From the NCBI RefSeq assembly GCF_014199595.1, contig NZ_JACHNX010000011.1:46558-110557 (forward strand): 64,000 bases of DNA, in the 5' to 3' direction. Positions within the stretch are counted from its first letter, which is position 1, and each line of letters opens with the position of its first letter. The stretch comes from Sphingomonas yabuuchiae (GTDB taxonomy: Bacteria > Pseudomonadota > Alphaproteobacteria > Sphingomonadales > Sphingomonadaceae). The notes below the pieces were generated by a model that worked only from the letters and a program-made list of their open reading frames with translations, was not told where the DNA came from and ran no database searches. A program made the translations under genes and the position numbers. Below, in pieces: positions 34,993-43,934 of the stretch.

Positions 34993-35724
34993 TCACGGCA
35001 ACCTGACTGTCGCCAGTCCCGAGTTGCCCGTTCGGCCGTTCACGGCGTTGACGTAGATCTTCGCCTTCCCGGCTCGCGGTAGGGTGATGCGCCCACTGAA
35101 CGTCCCAGGCGCCGCGGTGAACGCAAGCGGCGCGCTCGCCAGTTCGTGGCGCCCGCTCCAGATGCTCGCAGTGACGGCGTAATCGGCGGATGGCCAAGGT
35201 CCATCGGGAGTTATCGGGCAGCCGCACATCAGCTCGACCTTGGCCGTGATCAAAACCGATCGGCCCTGCGTCGATATGGTGGGCGTGATCGCGAGCCCCG
35301 GTAGCTCGACAAGCCAGCCATTGCCTGCCGTCACCGGCACGCCTGGGACGATCCAGCGCTGCGATCTCACGCTGATGCTGGATCGAGGACGACCTATGGG
35401 GCCCTCCACCTCAAGGTCAACGAGCGTCGGCTCGCCGAGATCGAGAGTGACCTTGTAGGATGCGGCATCGGCAAGCGCGATCGAAGGGCTGCGTCGAGAC
35501 GCCTCCATGATCCGCTCCGTGTCGCCCGTCCCGCCCCTTGTGACGCCGCGTGCGAGCACCCTGCCCGATTTCACCTCGCGCAGCGTGATGGATGCTCCTC
35601 CCGTGTGATCGCCGACGAACTTCCCGTCCTGGCTGATTACCCGCACGACGATCTGCGTCGGCTCGGCCGCCGCGGGCGCGACCATCAAGAGCCATGCGAT
35701 GCATGCCACCGTCGACTTCAGCAT
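34993..35724 (-). CDS. Secreted protein with a CGCP motif, unknown function
   Basis: The protein of about 243 residues has a signal peptide (VACIAWLLMVAPAAA) and appears to be beta-rich throughout. A striking motif is MCGCPITPDGPWPSADY with two close cysteines, which could bind metal or take part in disulfide exchange. It follows a DsbB-like membrane protein by 2 bases on the minus strand, so the two probably cooperate. I cannot assign a family. It ends at the strong hairpin near 34.97 kb. Confidence 0.65.
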   Translation of the reverse strand: MLKSTVACIAWLLMVAPAAAEPTQIVVRVISQDGKFVGDHTGGASITLREVKSGRVLARGVTRGGTGDTERIMEASRRSPSIALADAASYKVTLDLGEPTLVDLEVEGPIGRPRSSISVRSQRWIVPGVPVTAGNGWLVELPGLAITPTISTQGRSVLITAKVELMCGCPITPDGPWPSADYAVTASIWSGRHELASAPLAFTAAPGTFSGRITLPRAGKAKIYVNAVNGRTGNSGLATVRLP

Positions 35725-35726
35725 GA

Positions 35727-36173
35727 TCAGGCCCTCTCCGTCCGAAGCGTCTGCCTCGCCGAGACCTCGAAGATGATCCCGAGCTGAAAGGACATGATCA
35801 CGATGGCGCACGACGAGAGGATCGTCGAGTCGAACCAGATCGGATCATGAAGCTTGAACGTCCCTTTGAACATCGCGAGCCAGCCGCCATTGAAGTTCTG
35901 CATCATGCCGACGCCCAACCCGAGCGTGGCAACAGCGACTGCGGCATACCGGAGGAAGAACCGATTGCCGTACGGGAGAAGCAGAATCAGTATCCCCAGG
36001 ATACCGATCGCCGAACGTTGGACTCGACAGAACGGACAGGCGTAGGTCGCCTGTGTGAGATCCAACGTCCAAGTGGCGACGCTGATCAGGATCGATACAA
36101 GCCCTGCCAGGAGCAGGAAGCGTTTGGTGCTGATGGCTGCGAGCGTTGTCTCGCTGTGACGTTGGCTGAGCAT
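35727..36173 (-). CDS. DsbB-like membrane protein with CPFC motif
   Basis: The 148-residue protein has four membrane segments and the motif YACPFCRVQRSAIG near residues 48-60, where two cysteines two residues apart sit at the membrane edge as in DsbB oxidoreductases. Only one more Cys (SSCA) is seen in the second half, so it lacks the second disulfide pair of classical DsbB. I chose the ATG at 36173 with GAGGAA upstream; an ATG at 36236 would add 21 residues. It lies between a DUF2946-like protein and a secreted CGCP protein on the same strand, suggesting a periplasmic redox or metal-handling group. Confidence 0.65.
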   Translation of the reverse strand: MLSQRHSETTLAAISTKRFLLLAGLVSILISVATWTLDLTQATYACPFCRVQRSAIGILGILILLLPYGNRFFLRYAAVAVATLGLGVGMMQNFNGGWLAMFKGTFKLHDPIWFDSTILSSCAIVIMSFQLGIIFEVSARQTLRTERA

Positions 36174-36314
36174 GAAGGTATGTTCCTCGCTTAGGTCGAG
36201 TCTGGTCGCGCGCCATCCGCGGACCGGAGGCGTCATGCGACCTTTCGAATCTTCCATCGGTCATGGAATTATGGTTGGAGGCGGCGGACGCAGAGGATGC
36301 CGCCTGACCGATGC

Positions 36315-36737
36315 CTAGCGGGTCGAGGGTGGTCCCCGTAGTGGAGGACGAAGACGTGGAGGAGCCGGCACAGTGCTTCGTACGGCGTGGAAGATCGACG
36401 TCTTGATGATGAAAGCGAGGGCGGCAGTCAGTAGGACCGGATCGACCGCCGAGCAGATCGAGGTGTCCGTGGCGGAGACCGAGCACGGTGACGCAGGGCG
36501 GATGGATTCGGAGCCGTCGCGCGTGTCCGTCGACGCACCCGGAACCTGAACGAGGGTCACCAGCGGACCAGAGCTCGTGCAAACCGCCATGACCACGTGG
36601 TTGCCCGCCCTCTGCGGCATGAAGCCGCTCGGGACGACGAGTCTTGCTGCGATCGCGAGCACCGCGAACCATATCGCCAGATGGCGCGAACATGGTTGTT
36701 GGAGCATACCCATGATGACGGGGTACATGACGTTCAA
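36315..36737 (-). CDS. DUF2946-like small envelope protein
   Basis: The 140-residue frame has an N-terminal hydrophobic segment (LAIWFAVLAIAARLVVPSGFMP) and later CTSSGPLV, matching the LVPxGFMP and VVxCTSxG-like pattern of DUF2946 proteins, which often sit by copper genes. The C-terminal tail ends RLRPPLRGPPSTR. Several start ATGs are possible near 36737. It is the first gene of a three-gene minus-strand group with the DsbB-like and CGCP proteins. Confidence 0.6.
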   Translation of the reverse strand: MNVMYPVIMGMLQQPCSRHLAIWFAVLAIAARLVVPSGFMPQRAGNHVVMAVCTSSGPLVTLVQVPGASTDTRDGSESIRPASPCSVSATDTSICSAVDPVLLTAALAFIIKTSIFHAVRSTVPAPPRLRPPLRGPPSTR

Positions 36738-37418
36738 CGCCGTGTCATGCAGGTTGTGGGCTTTCGACCGGAGAGTTGGTGCTTGATGCCGCGAGCGTGT
36801 TCACACCGACGACCAGCGGCGCGACACGTACGTCTCGCCCCATCCATCCGGGGAGCGGCCAAACTTTCAAATGTCCGGGATCCACAGGTAGTCCGATGGT
36901 GTGCCCTTCGCGAGGAACACGGGCCCGCCGGCACCGTGGCCGTTCGGTGCGGTAGCCCCAGCGCCCGCCTTGAAACGCATCGACGCCGCTACCGCGTGGA
37001 TCGCGGCGCGAGGTTCGGCTTCCGCGACCAACGGTGTGCCACGTGACACACCGCGGGCTACTGGCGAGAAAGAAATCGATCCCGTCTTACGGGTCGACGA
37101 TGATCGGGCGCTTCGGATCTATGGATCGGTGCGTATGGTCTTTTATAGCTAGCTCATCGCATGCAAAACGCACCAAAATTGAGAGTGGTACCTTTGAACC
37201 TGTAGCACACGGAAAGTGTACTGAGACCCGGTAGTGCTATACGGGTATACCCAAAACGCACCTCCTAAAAAGCGCATCTGGCAGGATCGTAGCGGTGTGA
37301 CACGTAAGGACAAGCATGACATTGGAGTGGAAGATAGGCGCAAGAGCGACATTGTTGTCGTAGGCGGACGTTTTAGCTATATTGCATCGAAGTGGTGCAT
37401 CGGGGCTGACGTGCTAAC
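36738..37418. other. Intergenic region with a possible pseudogene frame
   Basis: About 680 bases lie before vapB. A minus-strand frame from 37118 to 36867 lacks an ATG and ends in KGTPSDYLWIPDI; it has natural-looking composition and may be the 3' remnant of a secreted protein, but I could not identify it. A perfect palindrome GGGTATACCC lies at 37243-37252. The stretch from 37140 to 37420 is AT-richer and probably holds the vapBC promoter. Confidence 0.35.
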
Positions 37419-37664
37419 ATGACCTTGCAAATTAATATTACCCCTAACGGGCGCATGAGTCTGCCAGCGGACGTCCGGAAGCGCCTCGGTCTGAGTGGCG
37501 GTGGTGCGGTCTACCTCGACGAAACCGAAGATGGTGTGGTCTTGCGAACAGCAAGTCAGGCAGTGGCACGTGCCCAAGCCCTGGCCAAGCAGTACACCGG
37601 CGGTAACCCTGACGCTTCTGTTGACGCTTTTCTCGCCCGACGTCGGGAAGAGAGCGGCGAATGA
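37419..37664 (+). CDS. vapB: VapB-type AbrB-fold antitoxin (second copy)
   Basis: The 81-residue antitoxin starts MTLQINITPNGRMSLPADVRK and ends with the acidic DAFLARRREESGE. It closely matches the antitoxin at 9086-9328, so the two loci are paralogous. It should bind and block the VapC encoded immediately downstream and repress the shared promoter. The stop overlaps the toxin start by 4 bases. The ATG at 37419 is the only sensible start for the domain. No copy of the TGGTGGCAT dyad seen at the other locus was found upstream. Confidence 0.9.
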   Translation: MTLQINITPNGRMSLPADVRKRLGLSGGGAVYLDETEDGVVLRTASQAVARAQALAKQYTGGNPDASVDAFLARRREESGE

Positions 37665-38047
37665 GCGTGGTGCTTGACGCGTCTGCGATCATCGCGATGC
37701 TCAAGGGCGAGCGCGGCGCGGCAAAAGTTGCGGCGGAAATCGGTGGCGCGCGAGTGAGCAGCGTCAACTATGCCGAGGTCGTCAGCCACTTCGTCCATGC
37801 CGGCATGCCCGAGCGCGAAGTCGATGCGATGCTTGATCCATTGCCGCTGACGGTCGTGCCGGCCGACAAGGCGCTCGCGCAGATCGCTGGGCGGTTGCGG
37901 GCGGCCACAGCCGAGGCGGGGCTCAGTCTCGGTGACCGTTTCTGCCTGGCACTCGCACGGCGCGACGGTCTGCCCGCATGGACCAGCGACCAGAATTGGA
38001 AGAAGGTCGCCGACGCCGTCGAGGTCAAGGTTGTCGCGATCCGCTGA
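37661..38047 (+). CDS. vapC: VapC-type PIN-domain toxin (second copy)
   Basis: The 128-residue PIN protein has acidic active-site residues in VVLDASAIIAML, NYAEVVSHF and LGDRFCLALARRD, as in the copy at 8700-9089. It is a likely tRNA or rRNA endonuclease. It overlaps vapB by four bases. The SbcD-like gene follows after 78 bases on the same strand, so the toxin pair stands directly before a DNA-processing pair. Cross-talk between the two VapBC pairs is possible because their antitoxin sequences are so similar. Confidence 0.9.
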   Translation: MSVVLDASAIIAMLKGERGAAKVAAEIGGARVSSVNYAEVVSHFVHAGMPEREVDAMLDPLPLTVVPADKALAQIAGRLRAATAEAGLSLGDRFCLALARRDGLPAWTSDQNWKKVADAVEVKVVAIR

Positions 38048-38125
38048 CTTCGTACGGTCAAGGGTTAGGGGAGCGGGTAGGGGGCTCGGCTCGACTGCCA
38101 TGGCCCACACCGCCAGAAGGTTTCG

Positions 38126-39241
38126 ATGCTACGCCTGATCCACACAGCAGACTGGCAACTCGGCAAGCCATACGGCCGCTTCGACAGCGATGTGCGCGCT
38201 GCCCTCAGCGAAGCCCGATTCGATGCGATTGACGCGATCGGCAAGGCGGCAGCGGAGCATGAGGTCAGGCACGTACTGGTCGCCGGCGATGTGTTCGATA
38301 CCGAAGGACCAGAAGACCGTGTGATCGTGCAGGCGGTATCGCGAATGCAGCGCTATGCCTGTACCTGGTGGCTGCTGCCCGGCAACCACGACTTCGCCCG
38401 CAATAGCGGCTTGTGGGACCGTGTCCGCGCCAAGGGCGCCGCCAATGTCCGCGTCCTCGCCGAGCCGGTGCCATGCGAGTTGGAGCCCGGGCAGTGGCTG
38501 CTGCCGGCACCGCTAACCCACCGGCACAATCTCGACGATCCAACCGCGCTGTTCGACACGATGGAGACGCCAGGCGCGCGCTCGCGCATCGGTCTCGCTC
38601 ACGGCTCGATCCGCGACTTCTCGTCGCGCGGCGAGGCGCAGAACCAGATCGCACCTGATCGCGCGCAGCGCTCCAACCTCGACTATCTTGCGCTCGGCGA
38701 CTGGCACGGGAGCCTCAGGGTCGATGCGCGCACCTGGTACTCAGGAACGCCAGAAACCGACCGCTTCCAGCGGGATGAGCCGGGCTACGCTCTGCTCGTG
38801 ACGCTTGAGGCAGGGGCGGAGCCGTCGGTATCGCCAATCCGTACTGGCAGGTTCCAGTGGCTGATGCGCTCGTGGACGGTGGCCGACGCGGAGGGCTTTG
38901 CCGCCGAGTGCGACCGGCTGCTTGCGCAGGTCGAACCATCGGCAACCCTCCTGCAGCTCTCGCTCTCGGGTATCGTCAGTTTGTCCGATCGTATCGCGAT
39001 CCTTGCGCGTCTCGACAATGACCTGCGCCATCGCCTGCGCCATCTGGTGGTTACCGCCGACGATCTCGTCGGTCGGCCGAGCGAACAGGATTTGGCAGAC
39101 CTGCGGGTCGAGGGAATGATAGGTACGGCCGCGGGCAAGCTGATGAGCATGATAGAGGCCGGTGGCAGCGACGGCGCCATTGCCAGGCGCGCGCTTGAGC
39201 GCCTGTTTGTGGAACATCAGCGTGGGCAGGACGCGGCATGA
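38126..39241 (+). CDS. SbcD/YhaO-like Mre11-family nuclease
   Basis: The 371-residue protein has the calcineurin-like phosphoesterase motifs of Mre11/SbcD: HTADWQLGKPYGRFD, GDVFDTEG, LLPGNHDFA and IGLAHGSIRD, with metal-binding Asp, His and Asn residues. Mre11 nucleases trim and open DNA ends. AGAAGG lies upstream of the ATG. The ATPase gene follows with an ATGA overlap, forming a nuclease-ATPase pair. Its length and the partner type resemble YhaO/YhaN pairs more than classical SbcCD. Confidence 0.88.
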   Translation: MLRLIHTADWQLGKPYGRFDSDVRAALSEARFDAIDAIGKAAAEHEVRHVLVAGDVFDTEGPEDRVIVQAVSRMQRYACTWWLLPGNHDFARNSGLWDRVRAKGAANVRVLAEPVPCELEPGQWLLPAPLTHRHNLDDPTALFDTMETPGARSRIGLAHGSIRDFSSRGEAQNQIAPDRAQRSNLDYLALGDWHGSLRVDARTWYSGTPETDRFQRDEPGYALLVTLEAGAEPSVSPIRTGRFQWLMRSWTVADAEGFAAECDRLLAQVEPSATLLQLSLSGIVSLSDRIAILARLDNDLRHRLRHLVVTADDLVGRPSEQDLADLRVEGMIGTAAGKLMSMIEAGGSDGAIARRALERLFVEHQRGQDAA

Positions 39242-41871
39242 GCCTTCGAATCCGGCGCGTTGCGCTTTCAAACTTCCGCAAATACCGCGACCCCTTCGTG
39301 CTCGACGGGCTGACCAACGGGCTCAACGTCATCATCGAGCCCAACGAAACTGGTAAGTCGACGCTGCTGGAAGCGATGCGCGCCGCCTTCTTCATCCGGC
39401 ACAACACCGCCAACCGGCTTGCGCGTAGCTATGCGCCTTACGGTGAGGCCGTCGCTCCGCAGATCGAGATCGGCTTCGAGGCGAAAGGTGAGGCGTGGGA
39501 AGTCAGCAAGCGCTTCCTGAAAAGTGCTTCGGTTGAGGTTCGGGGACCGAACGGGCGTGCGCAGGGCGAGGATGCCGAGGCGCAGCTGCAAGCACTGCTC
39601 GGTGCGCGTCGCGACACCAGCCAGGGCGGCGACGCGGCCGCCCACGGCGCACTCGGCCTGCTGTGGGTCGGGCAGGCACAGGCGCTTGAAGTGACGGCGC
39701 CGGGTGAGATCGTGCGCGACAGCGTTCGCGCTACGCTGGAAGCTGAGGTCGGCACGATCATGGGCGGTGCCGCCTACCAGCGTGTTCGTCCCCGCATCGA
39801 CAGCCAGTTCGCGGAATACTGGACCAACAGCGGTCGGCCGACCGGTCGCCAGACCGCGGCACGCGACGAGCATGAGGCAGCACAACGCGCCGCGAGCGAG
39901 GCGGCCACTCGGCTTGCCGCCTTGGAACAAGGCTTCTCCGATCTCGAGGCTGCGCGAGCGCGGCTAAAGGTGCTAGACCGCGATCTTGCCGATACCACCG
40001 ATGCTGAGCAGCGTCGGACGCTGGTAGGCCAGCTCGATGTGGCGCGCTCTGCCGCTCAGCTGCTCGACACACGCCGCGCAGAGCACGGCCGCCTTGTCGA
40101 ACGCGTCAGGGCCCTTGAGGATCTCGCATCGCGCCTCGCAACCGCCCGCAAAGCTGTCAGCGACACGGCTACGGCGCTCAGCAAGGCACGGGATAGTCGA
40201 TCCGGCTTGGTCGGGGAGCTGGCGGCCGCACAGGAAAGAGCGAGGATAGCCCGTGAGCTGCTAACCCGTGCTCGTGACACTCGGCGGACCGCTCACGCGG
40301 CACTTGATGCTGCTCGGATTCGGGCTGCGGAGCGCGAGCGCCGGGGGGCAATCGGCGAGGCACGACGGCGTTATACCGAGTTGGTTGGGCTGGAGGCCGA
40401 ATACGAAGCGACGCGACAGCTCGCGACTGCGACGATCCCTGCCACCGTCATCAAGGCCCTCGAAGAACGTGAACGTGCCGTGGACAAGGCGCGGGCGGCT
40501 ATGGATGCCGGTGCGACGCGGATAGAGTTCGCCGGTGATGTCAGCGGTCTGACGATCGACGGAGCTGCGGCGGAGCGTGGAGACCGCATGCTGTCTCGCG
40601 AGACGCGCATCAGACTGGGCGATGCCGAACTGATCATCCGTCCGCCGGTCGGGCTGCAAGGCGCCGAGACGGCACTCGCCAATGCGACCGATGATCTGAA
40701 CTCAGCCTTGGCTGAGCACGGGGTGGAGAGTGTCGCTGCGGCTCGTGATCGTAACGAGGCGGCACGAGACGCGGTCGCCAACCTTCGCACGCTTGAAGCG
40801 CGGATCGCCGGGATCACGCCTGCCGTGACGTTGCTCGACGTCGAGGCGGGTGCTTCGGCCCTGAAACTTTTCATCGCCGGATTGCGGGAAGGCGCGGAAG
40901 GGGAGGGGAGTGGCGAAGAACCAGACGTCGAGGCGCTGACGATCGCGTCACGTGAGGCGGATATAGCGCTGGCAAAGGCTGAAGGTGTCGATGCGGTGGC
41001 ATCCGAGCAGTTGCGCGAGGTGGAGGCGCGCAATGCTCCATTGATGGTTCAGGAAGCTGGCGCCGAGCGGGATGCGCTGAATGTCGCGGCCCAGCTTGCC
41101 ACCCTGGAAGCCAAGTCCGAGGTGGCCTCGCTTGACGACGCTTTGCGCGATGCGCGCCAGCAGGAGGCGGCAGCGCTCGTCAACCTGCAGGATGCCGAAC
41201 GCGCGGCGACTGCGCATGACGTTGTGACGATCGAACGGCAGATCGGACTGCTGGACAAGCGGGTCGAGGTGGCCCGGGCCCAGCGTACCGACCTGGAAAA
41301 GGTGATTGCCGGGCTCGAGGCGCGGATCGAGGCGGAAGGCGGCAAGGGGCTGGCCGACCGCGCCGCAGTTGCGCGTGAGGAGGCTGATGCCGCAGCTGCC
41401 AATCTGGCACGTGTGACGCAGGAAGCCGAAACGCTGAAGTTGCTTCGCGACACTTTGGAGAGCGCACGCGCCGAGACGTCACGGACGTTCGTCGGGCCTG
41501 TGGCGCGGCGTGCGCGCCGGCACATCGAACGGCTGCTGCCGGGCGCGGACCCCGGCTTTGGCGACGACCTTGGCCTGGCGTCGATTGCGCGGGGCGGATT
41601 AGCCGAGGGTTGCGGCGATCTCTCCAGGGGCACGCAGGAACAGCTGGCAGTCCTCACGCGGCTTGCCTTTGCCGACATGCTCCTCGAGCAGGGCATGCCG
41701 GTCTCGCTGATCCTGGACGACCCGCTGGTCTATTCGGACGATACCCGCCTCGATCTTATGACCGAGATTCTGACGGAGGCAGCAACGCGAATGCAGGTCA
41801 TCCTGCTTACCTGTCGTGATCGCGCCTTTCGCCATCTTGGTAACCGGATTAGCCTGGCGGGAGGTCGGTAA
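39238..41871 (+). CDS. SbcC/YhaN-like SMC-type ATPase
   Basis: The 877-residue protein has an N-terminal Walker A (IEPNETGKSTLLEA, about residues 36-49), long coiled-coil arms rich in Glu, Ala and Arg, and a C-terminal signature LSRGTQEQLAVLTRLAFAD with Walker B VSLILDDPLVYSD. It would clamp DNA ends and drive the partner nuclease. No CxxC zinc-hook motif is visible between the coiled coils, and the length is shorter than SbcC (about 1,000), which points to the YhaN type. It overlaps the nuclease gene. Together they may repair or attack DNA; here they stand beside a toxin-antitoxin locus. Confidence 0.85.
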   Translation: MSLRIRRVALSNFRKYRDPFVLDGLTNGLNVIIEPNETGKSTLLEAMRAAFFIRHNTANRLARSYAPYGEAVAPQIEIGFEAKGEAWEVSKRFLKSASVEVRGPNGRAQGEDAEAQLQALLGARRDTSQGGDAAAHGALGLLWVGQAQALEVTAPGEIVRDSVRATLEAEVGTIMGGAAYQRVRPRIDSQFAEYWTNSGRPTGRQTAARDEHEAAQRAASEAATRLAALEQGFSDLEAARARLKVLDRDLADTTDAEQRRTLVGQLDVARSAAQLLDTRRAEHGRLVERVRALEDLASRLATARKAVSDTATALSKARDSRSGLVGELAAAQERARIARELLTRARDTRRTAHAALDAARIRAAERERRGAIGEARRRYTELVGLEAEYEATRQLATATIPATVIKALEERERAVDKARAAMDAGATRIEFAGDVSGLTIDGAAAERGDRMLSRETRIRLGDAELIIRPPVGLQGAETALANATDDLNSALAEHGVESVAAARDRNEAARDAVANLRTLEARIAGITPAVTLLDVEAGASALKLFIAGLREGAEGEGSGEEPDVEALTIASREADIALAKAEGVDAVASEQLREVEARNAPLMVQEAGAERDALNVAAQLATLEAKSEVASLDDALRDARQQEAAALVNLQDAERAATAHDVVTIERQIGLLDKRVEVARAQRTDLEKVIAGLEARIEAEGGKGLADRAAVAREEADAAAANLARVTQEAETLKLLRDTLESARAETSRTFVGPVARRARRHIERLLPGADPGFGDDLGLASIARGGLAEGCGDLSRGTQEQLAVLTRLAFADMLLEQGMPVSLILDDPLVYSDDTRLDLMTEILTEAATRMQVILLTCRDRAFRHLGNRISLAGGR

Positions 41872-42203
41872 CGGAACCTAGAAATTCTGGTGGTTAGCGG
41901 ACCGGCCGCTTTTGGGTAAAGCAAGGCGCATAGCTGACGTTGGCTACCGCGGCCCCCGTTCCGATTGGGATCCCATGCGAGACGGGATCCCGAAACCTTG
42001 GGGTGTCATCTCGCCCTCAACCGGACCGGCCACCAGCGGCGCATTTTTCAACAGCCCCGGTCGATTTTCTGGCGGTCTGGCTTTCCGTTTCGCCACGCTC
42101 GACAAGCAGTTCGGGAAACGGCACCCGCCTTGCCGTATGTCGTGCAACTCGCGCATTGGTAGTGCTGGCCGCCCTTCCCAATCGGGATAGGACAAACTGA
42201 AAG
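41872..42203. other. Intergenic region without a supported gene
   Basis: About 330 bases between the convergent SbcC-like and SDR genes. The only pattern I see is two GGGATCCC palindromes near 41967-41991. Short frames here have no recognisable domain. It may be a scar of a lost gene. Confidence 0.3.
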
Positions 42204-42995
42204 TCAGGCGATCGTATCCACCACACCGCCGTCAACGCGTAGCGCCGCACCGGTGGTCGCGGACGCTTGTGGAGAGGCGATGTACACGCACAGGTTGGCG
42301 ACTTCCTCGACCGTGGCAGCGCGCTGGATGATCGAGGACGATCGGTGTGCCTTGACGAAATCGGCGCCGGCCTCTTCCAACGATTTGCCCGAGGCGACCG
42401 CATCCGCCAGCATCTCGGATACGCCCTCCGAGAGCGTCGGACCGGGAAGGATAGCATTCACCGTTACACCCGTACCCGCCATGCGCTTGGCGAGGCCACG
42501 CGACAGGGCGAGGTCGGCGGTCTTGGTCACGCCGTAGTGGATCATGTCCGCCGGGATGTTCAGGCCCGACTCCGAGGACAGGAACAGCACGCGACCCCAG
42601 CCCTTGTCGCGCATCCGCGGCAGATAGGCCCGGGACAGGCGTACGCCCGACAGCACATTGACCTTGAAGAAGCGTTCCCATTCCGCGTCAGGCGTCTCGA
42701 AAAAGTCCTGCGGGCCGAAGATGCCGGCATTGTTGACCAGGATGTCGACCGCCGGAAGCGCGGATACGATGGCATCGCATCCGGCTTCCGTTCCAACGTC
42801 TCCGGCTACACCGCGCACATCGGCATCCCCGACCTCACGCTTCAGCCTGGCCACCGCCTCCTGGGTGCGGCTCTCGTCGCGCCCGTTCAGGACGACGATC
42901 GCCCCGGCTGCCGCCAGCCCCTTCGCGATTGCGAAGCCGATACCGGCGGTCGAACCGGTCACGAGCGCTGTTTTGCCGGAAAGGTCGATGTTCAT
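42204..42995 (-). CDS. Short-chain dehydrogenase/reductase
   Basis: The 263-residue SDR has the NAD(P)-binding motif TGSTAGIGFAIAKGL, the structural NNAG in ILVNNAGIFG and the active-site YxxxK in MIHYGVTKTADL, with the Ser in LSSESG. It reduces or oxidises a carbonyl or alcohol; the substrate is not readable. GGAGATAGC precedes the ATG. It lies at the end of a minus-strand group with the NmrA-like and dioxygenase genes, which all respond plausibly to aromatic or quinone-like compounds. Confidence 0.9.
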   Translation of the reverse strand: MNIDLSGKTALVTGSTAGIGFAIAKGLAAAGAIVVLNGRDESRTQEAVARLKREVGDADVRGVAGDVGTEAGCDAIVSALPAVDILVNNAGIFGPQDFFETPDAEWERFFKVNVLSGVRLSRAYLPRMRDKGWGRVLFLSSESGLNIPADMIHYGVTKTADLALSRGLAKRMAGTGVTVNAILPGPTLSEGVSEMLADAVASGKSLEEAGADFVKAHRSSSIIQRAATVEEVANLCVYIASPQASATTGAALRVDGGVVDTIA

Positions 42996-43043
42996 GCGCT
43001 ATCTCCAGGGATGGCTTTTTAACCGTCGGAGGATTGCGTAACG

Positions 43044-43898
43044 TCAGCCCTGCGCGGCGAGTTGCGCCCGCACGGCGTCGGCCAGCGGCGTCGTCGGACG
43101 TCCGATCAGCTTCGAGAGCTGATGGCCGTCATCGAACAGCGCGCCGTTCGAGGCATCGACGTCCCACGCCGCGAGCCCTTCGGCGAAGCCCTCGGGCAGG
43201 CCGACCTGCTTCAGGATCGCAGCGTAGTCGGCCTGCGGCAGGTCGCGGTACGGGATGTCGCGACCCGTCTGGCGCGAGATCTCGGCGGCAAGGTCGGCAA
43301 GCGTCACCGCGTCGTCACCAGCCAGCTCATAGGTCTTGCCCTCATGGCCCTCGCTGGTCAGCACGACGGCTGCGGCCTCGGCATAATCGGCACGGGTCGC
43401 GAGCGACAGGCGTCCCTCGCCAGCGCTGCCGACGAACGCGCCATTCTCCAGAGCCGCCGGGATCGAGCCCGTGTAGTTCTCGGTGTACCAGCCATTACGC
43501 AGGAGGGTCGTCGGGATGCCGGAGGATGCCAGCATCGCTTCGGTCGCACGGTGCTCCTCGCCTAGGCTGATCGGCGAGCGGTCGGTGTGGAGCAGGCTGG
43601 TGTAGACGATACGCTTGATGCCCGCCTGCTTGGCGGCCTCAATGACGTTGCGGTGCTGCGGCTCGCGCTGCCCGACTTCGCTCGACGAGATCAGGAGCAG
43701 CGTGTCGACCCCGGCCAGTGCCGGAGCAAGCGTCTCGGGCTGCGCGTAATCGAACGCGCGTGCCTCGACGCCCAGATCGCTGGCCTTCTCGGGCGAGCGC
43801 ACCAGCGCCACGATCGGCTCGCCGGTCGACTTGCGCTTCAGGCTTTCGATGACGAGGCGGCCAAGCTGGCCGGTCGCGCCGGTGACGGCGATGGTCAT
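43044..43898 (-). CDS. NmrA-like NAD(P)H-quinone oxidoreductase (QOR2/YtfG type)
   Basis: The 284-residue protein begins MTIAVTGATGQLGRLVIESL, an NAD(P)-binding Rossmann motif. It goes on with ARAFDYAQPETLAPALAGVDTLLLISSSEVGQR in the style of YtfG, an NADPH-dependent quinone reductase. Such atypical SDR proteins lack the YxxxK pair. AAGGAGA precedes the ATG. It follows the dioxygenase gene by about 36 bases and is co-directional with the SDR, so the three are probably one operon under the divergent LysR regulator. Confidence 0.88.
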   Translation of the reverse strand: MTIAVTGATGQLGRLVIESLKRKSTGEPIVALVRSPEKASDLGVEARAFDYAQPETLAPALAGVDTLLLISSSEVGQREPQHRNVIEAAKQAGIKRIVYTSLLHTDRSPISLGEEHRATEAMLASSGIPTTLLRNGWYTENYTGSIPAALENGAFVGSAGEGRLSLATRADYAEAAAVVLTSEGHEGKTYELAGDDAVTLADLAAEISRQTGRDIPYRDLPQADYAAILKQVGLPEGFAEGLAAWDVDASNGALFDDGHQLSKLIGRPTTPLADAVRAQLAAQG

Positions 43899-43934
43899 GA
43901 CAATTCTCCTTCGATGACGCGTTGAGAGTTGAGA

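Noticed and set aside
34771..35082. A 103-residue plus-strand frame across the hairpins after mscS
   Set aside because: It covers two inverted repeats and the end of a minus-strand gene, with no domain.
37243..37252. Perfect palindrome GGGTATACCC upstream of the second vapB
   Set aside because: Ten bases can arise by chance and it is 166 bases from the vapB start; not called as an operator.
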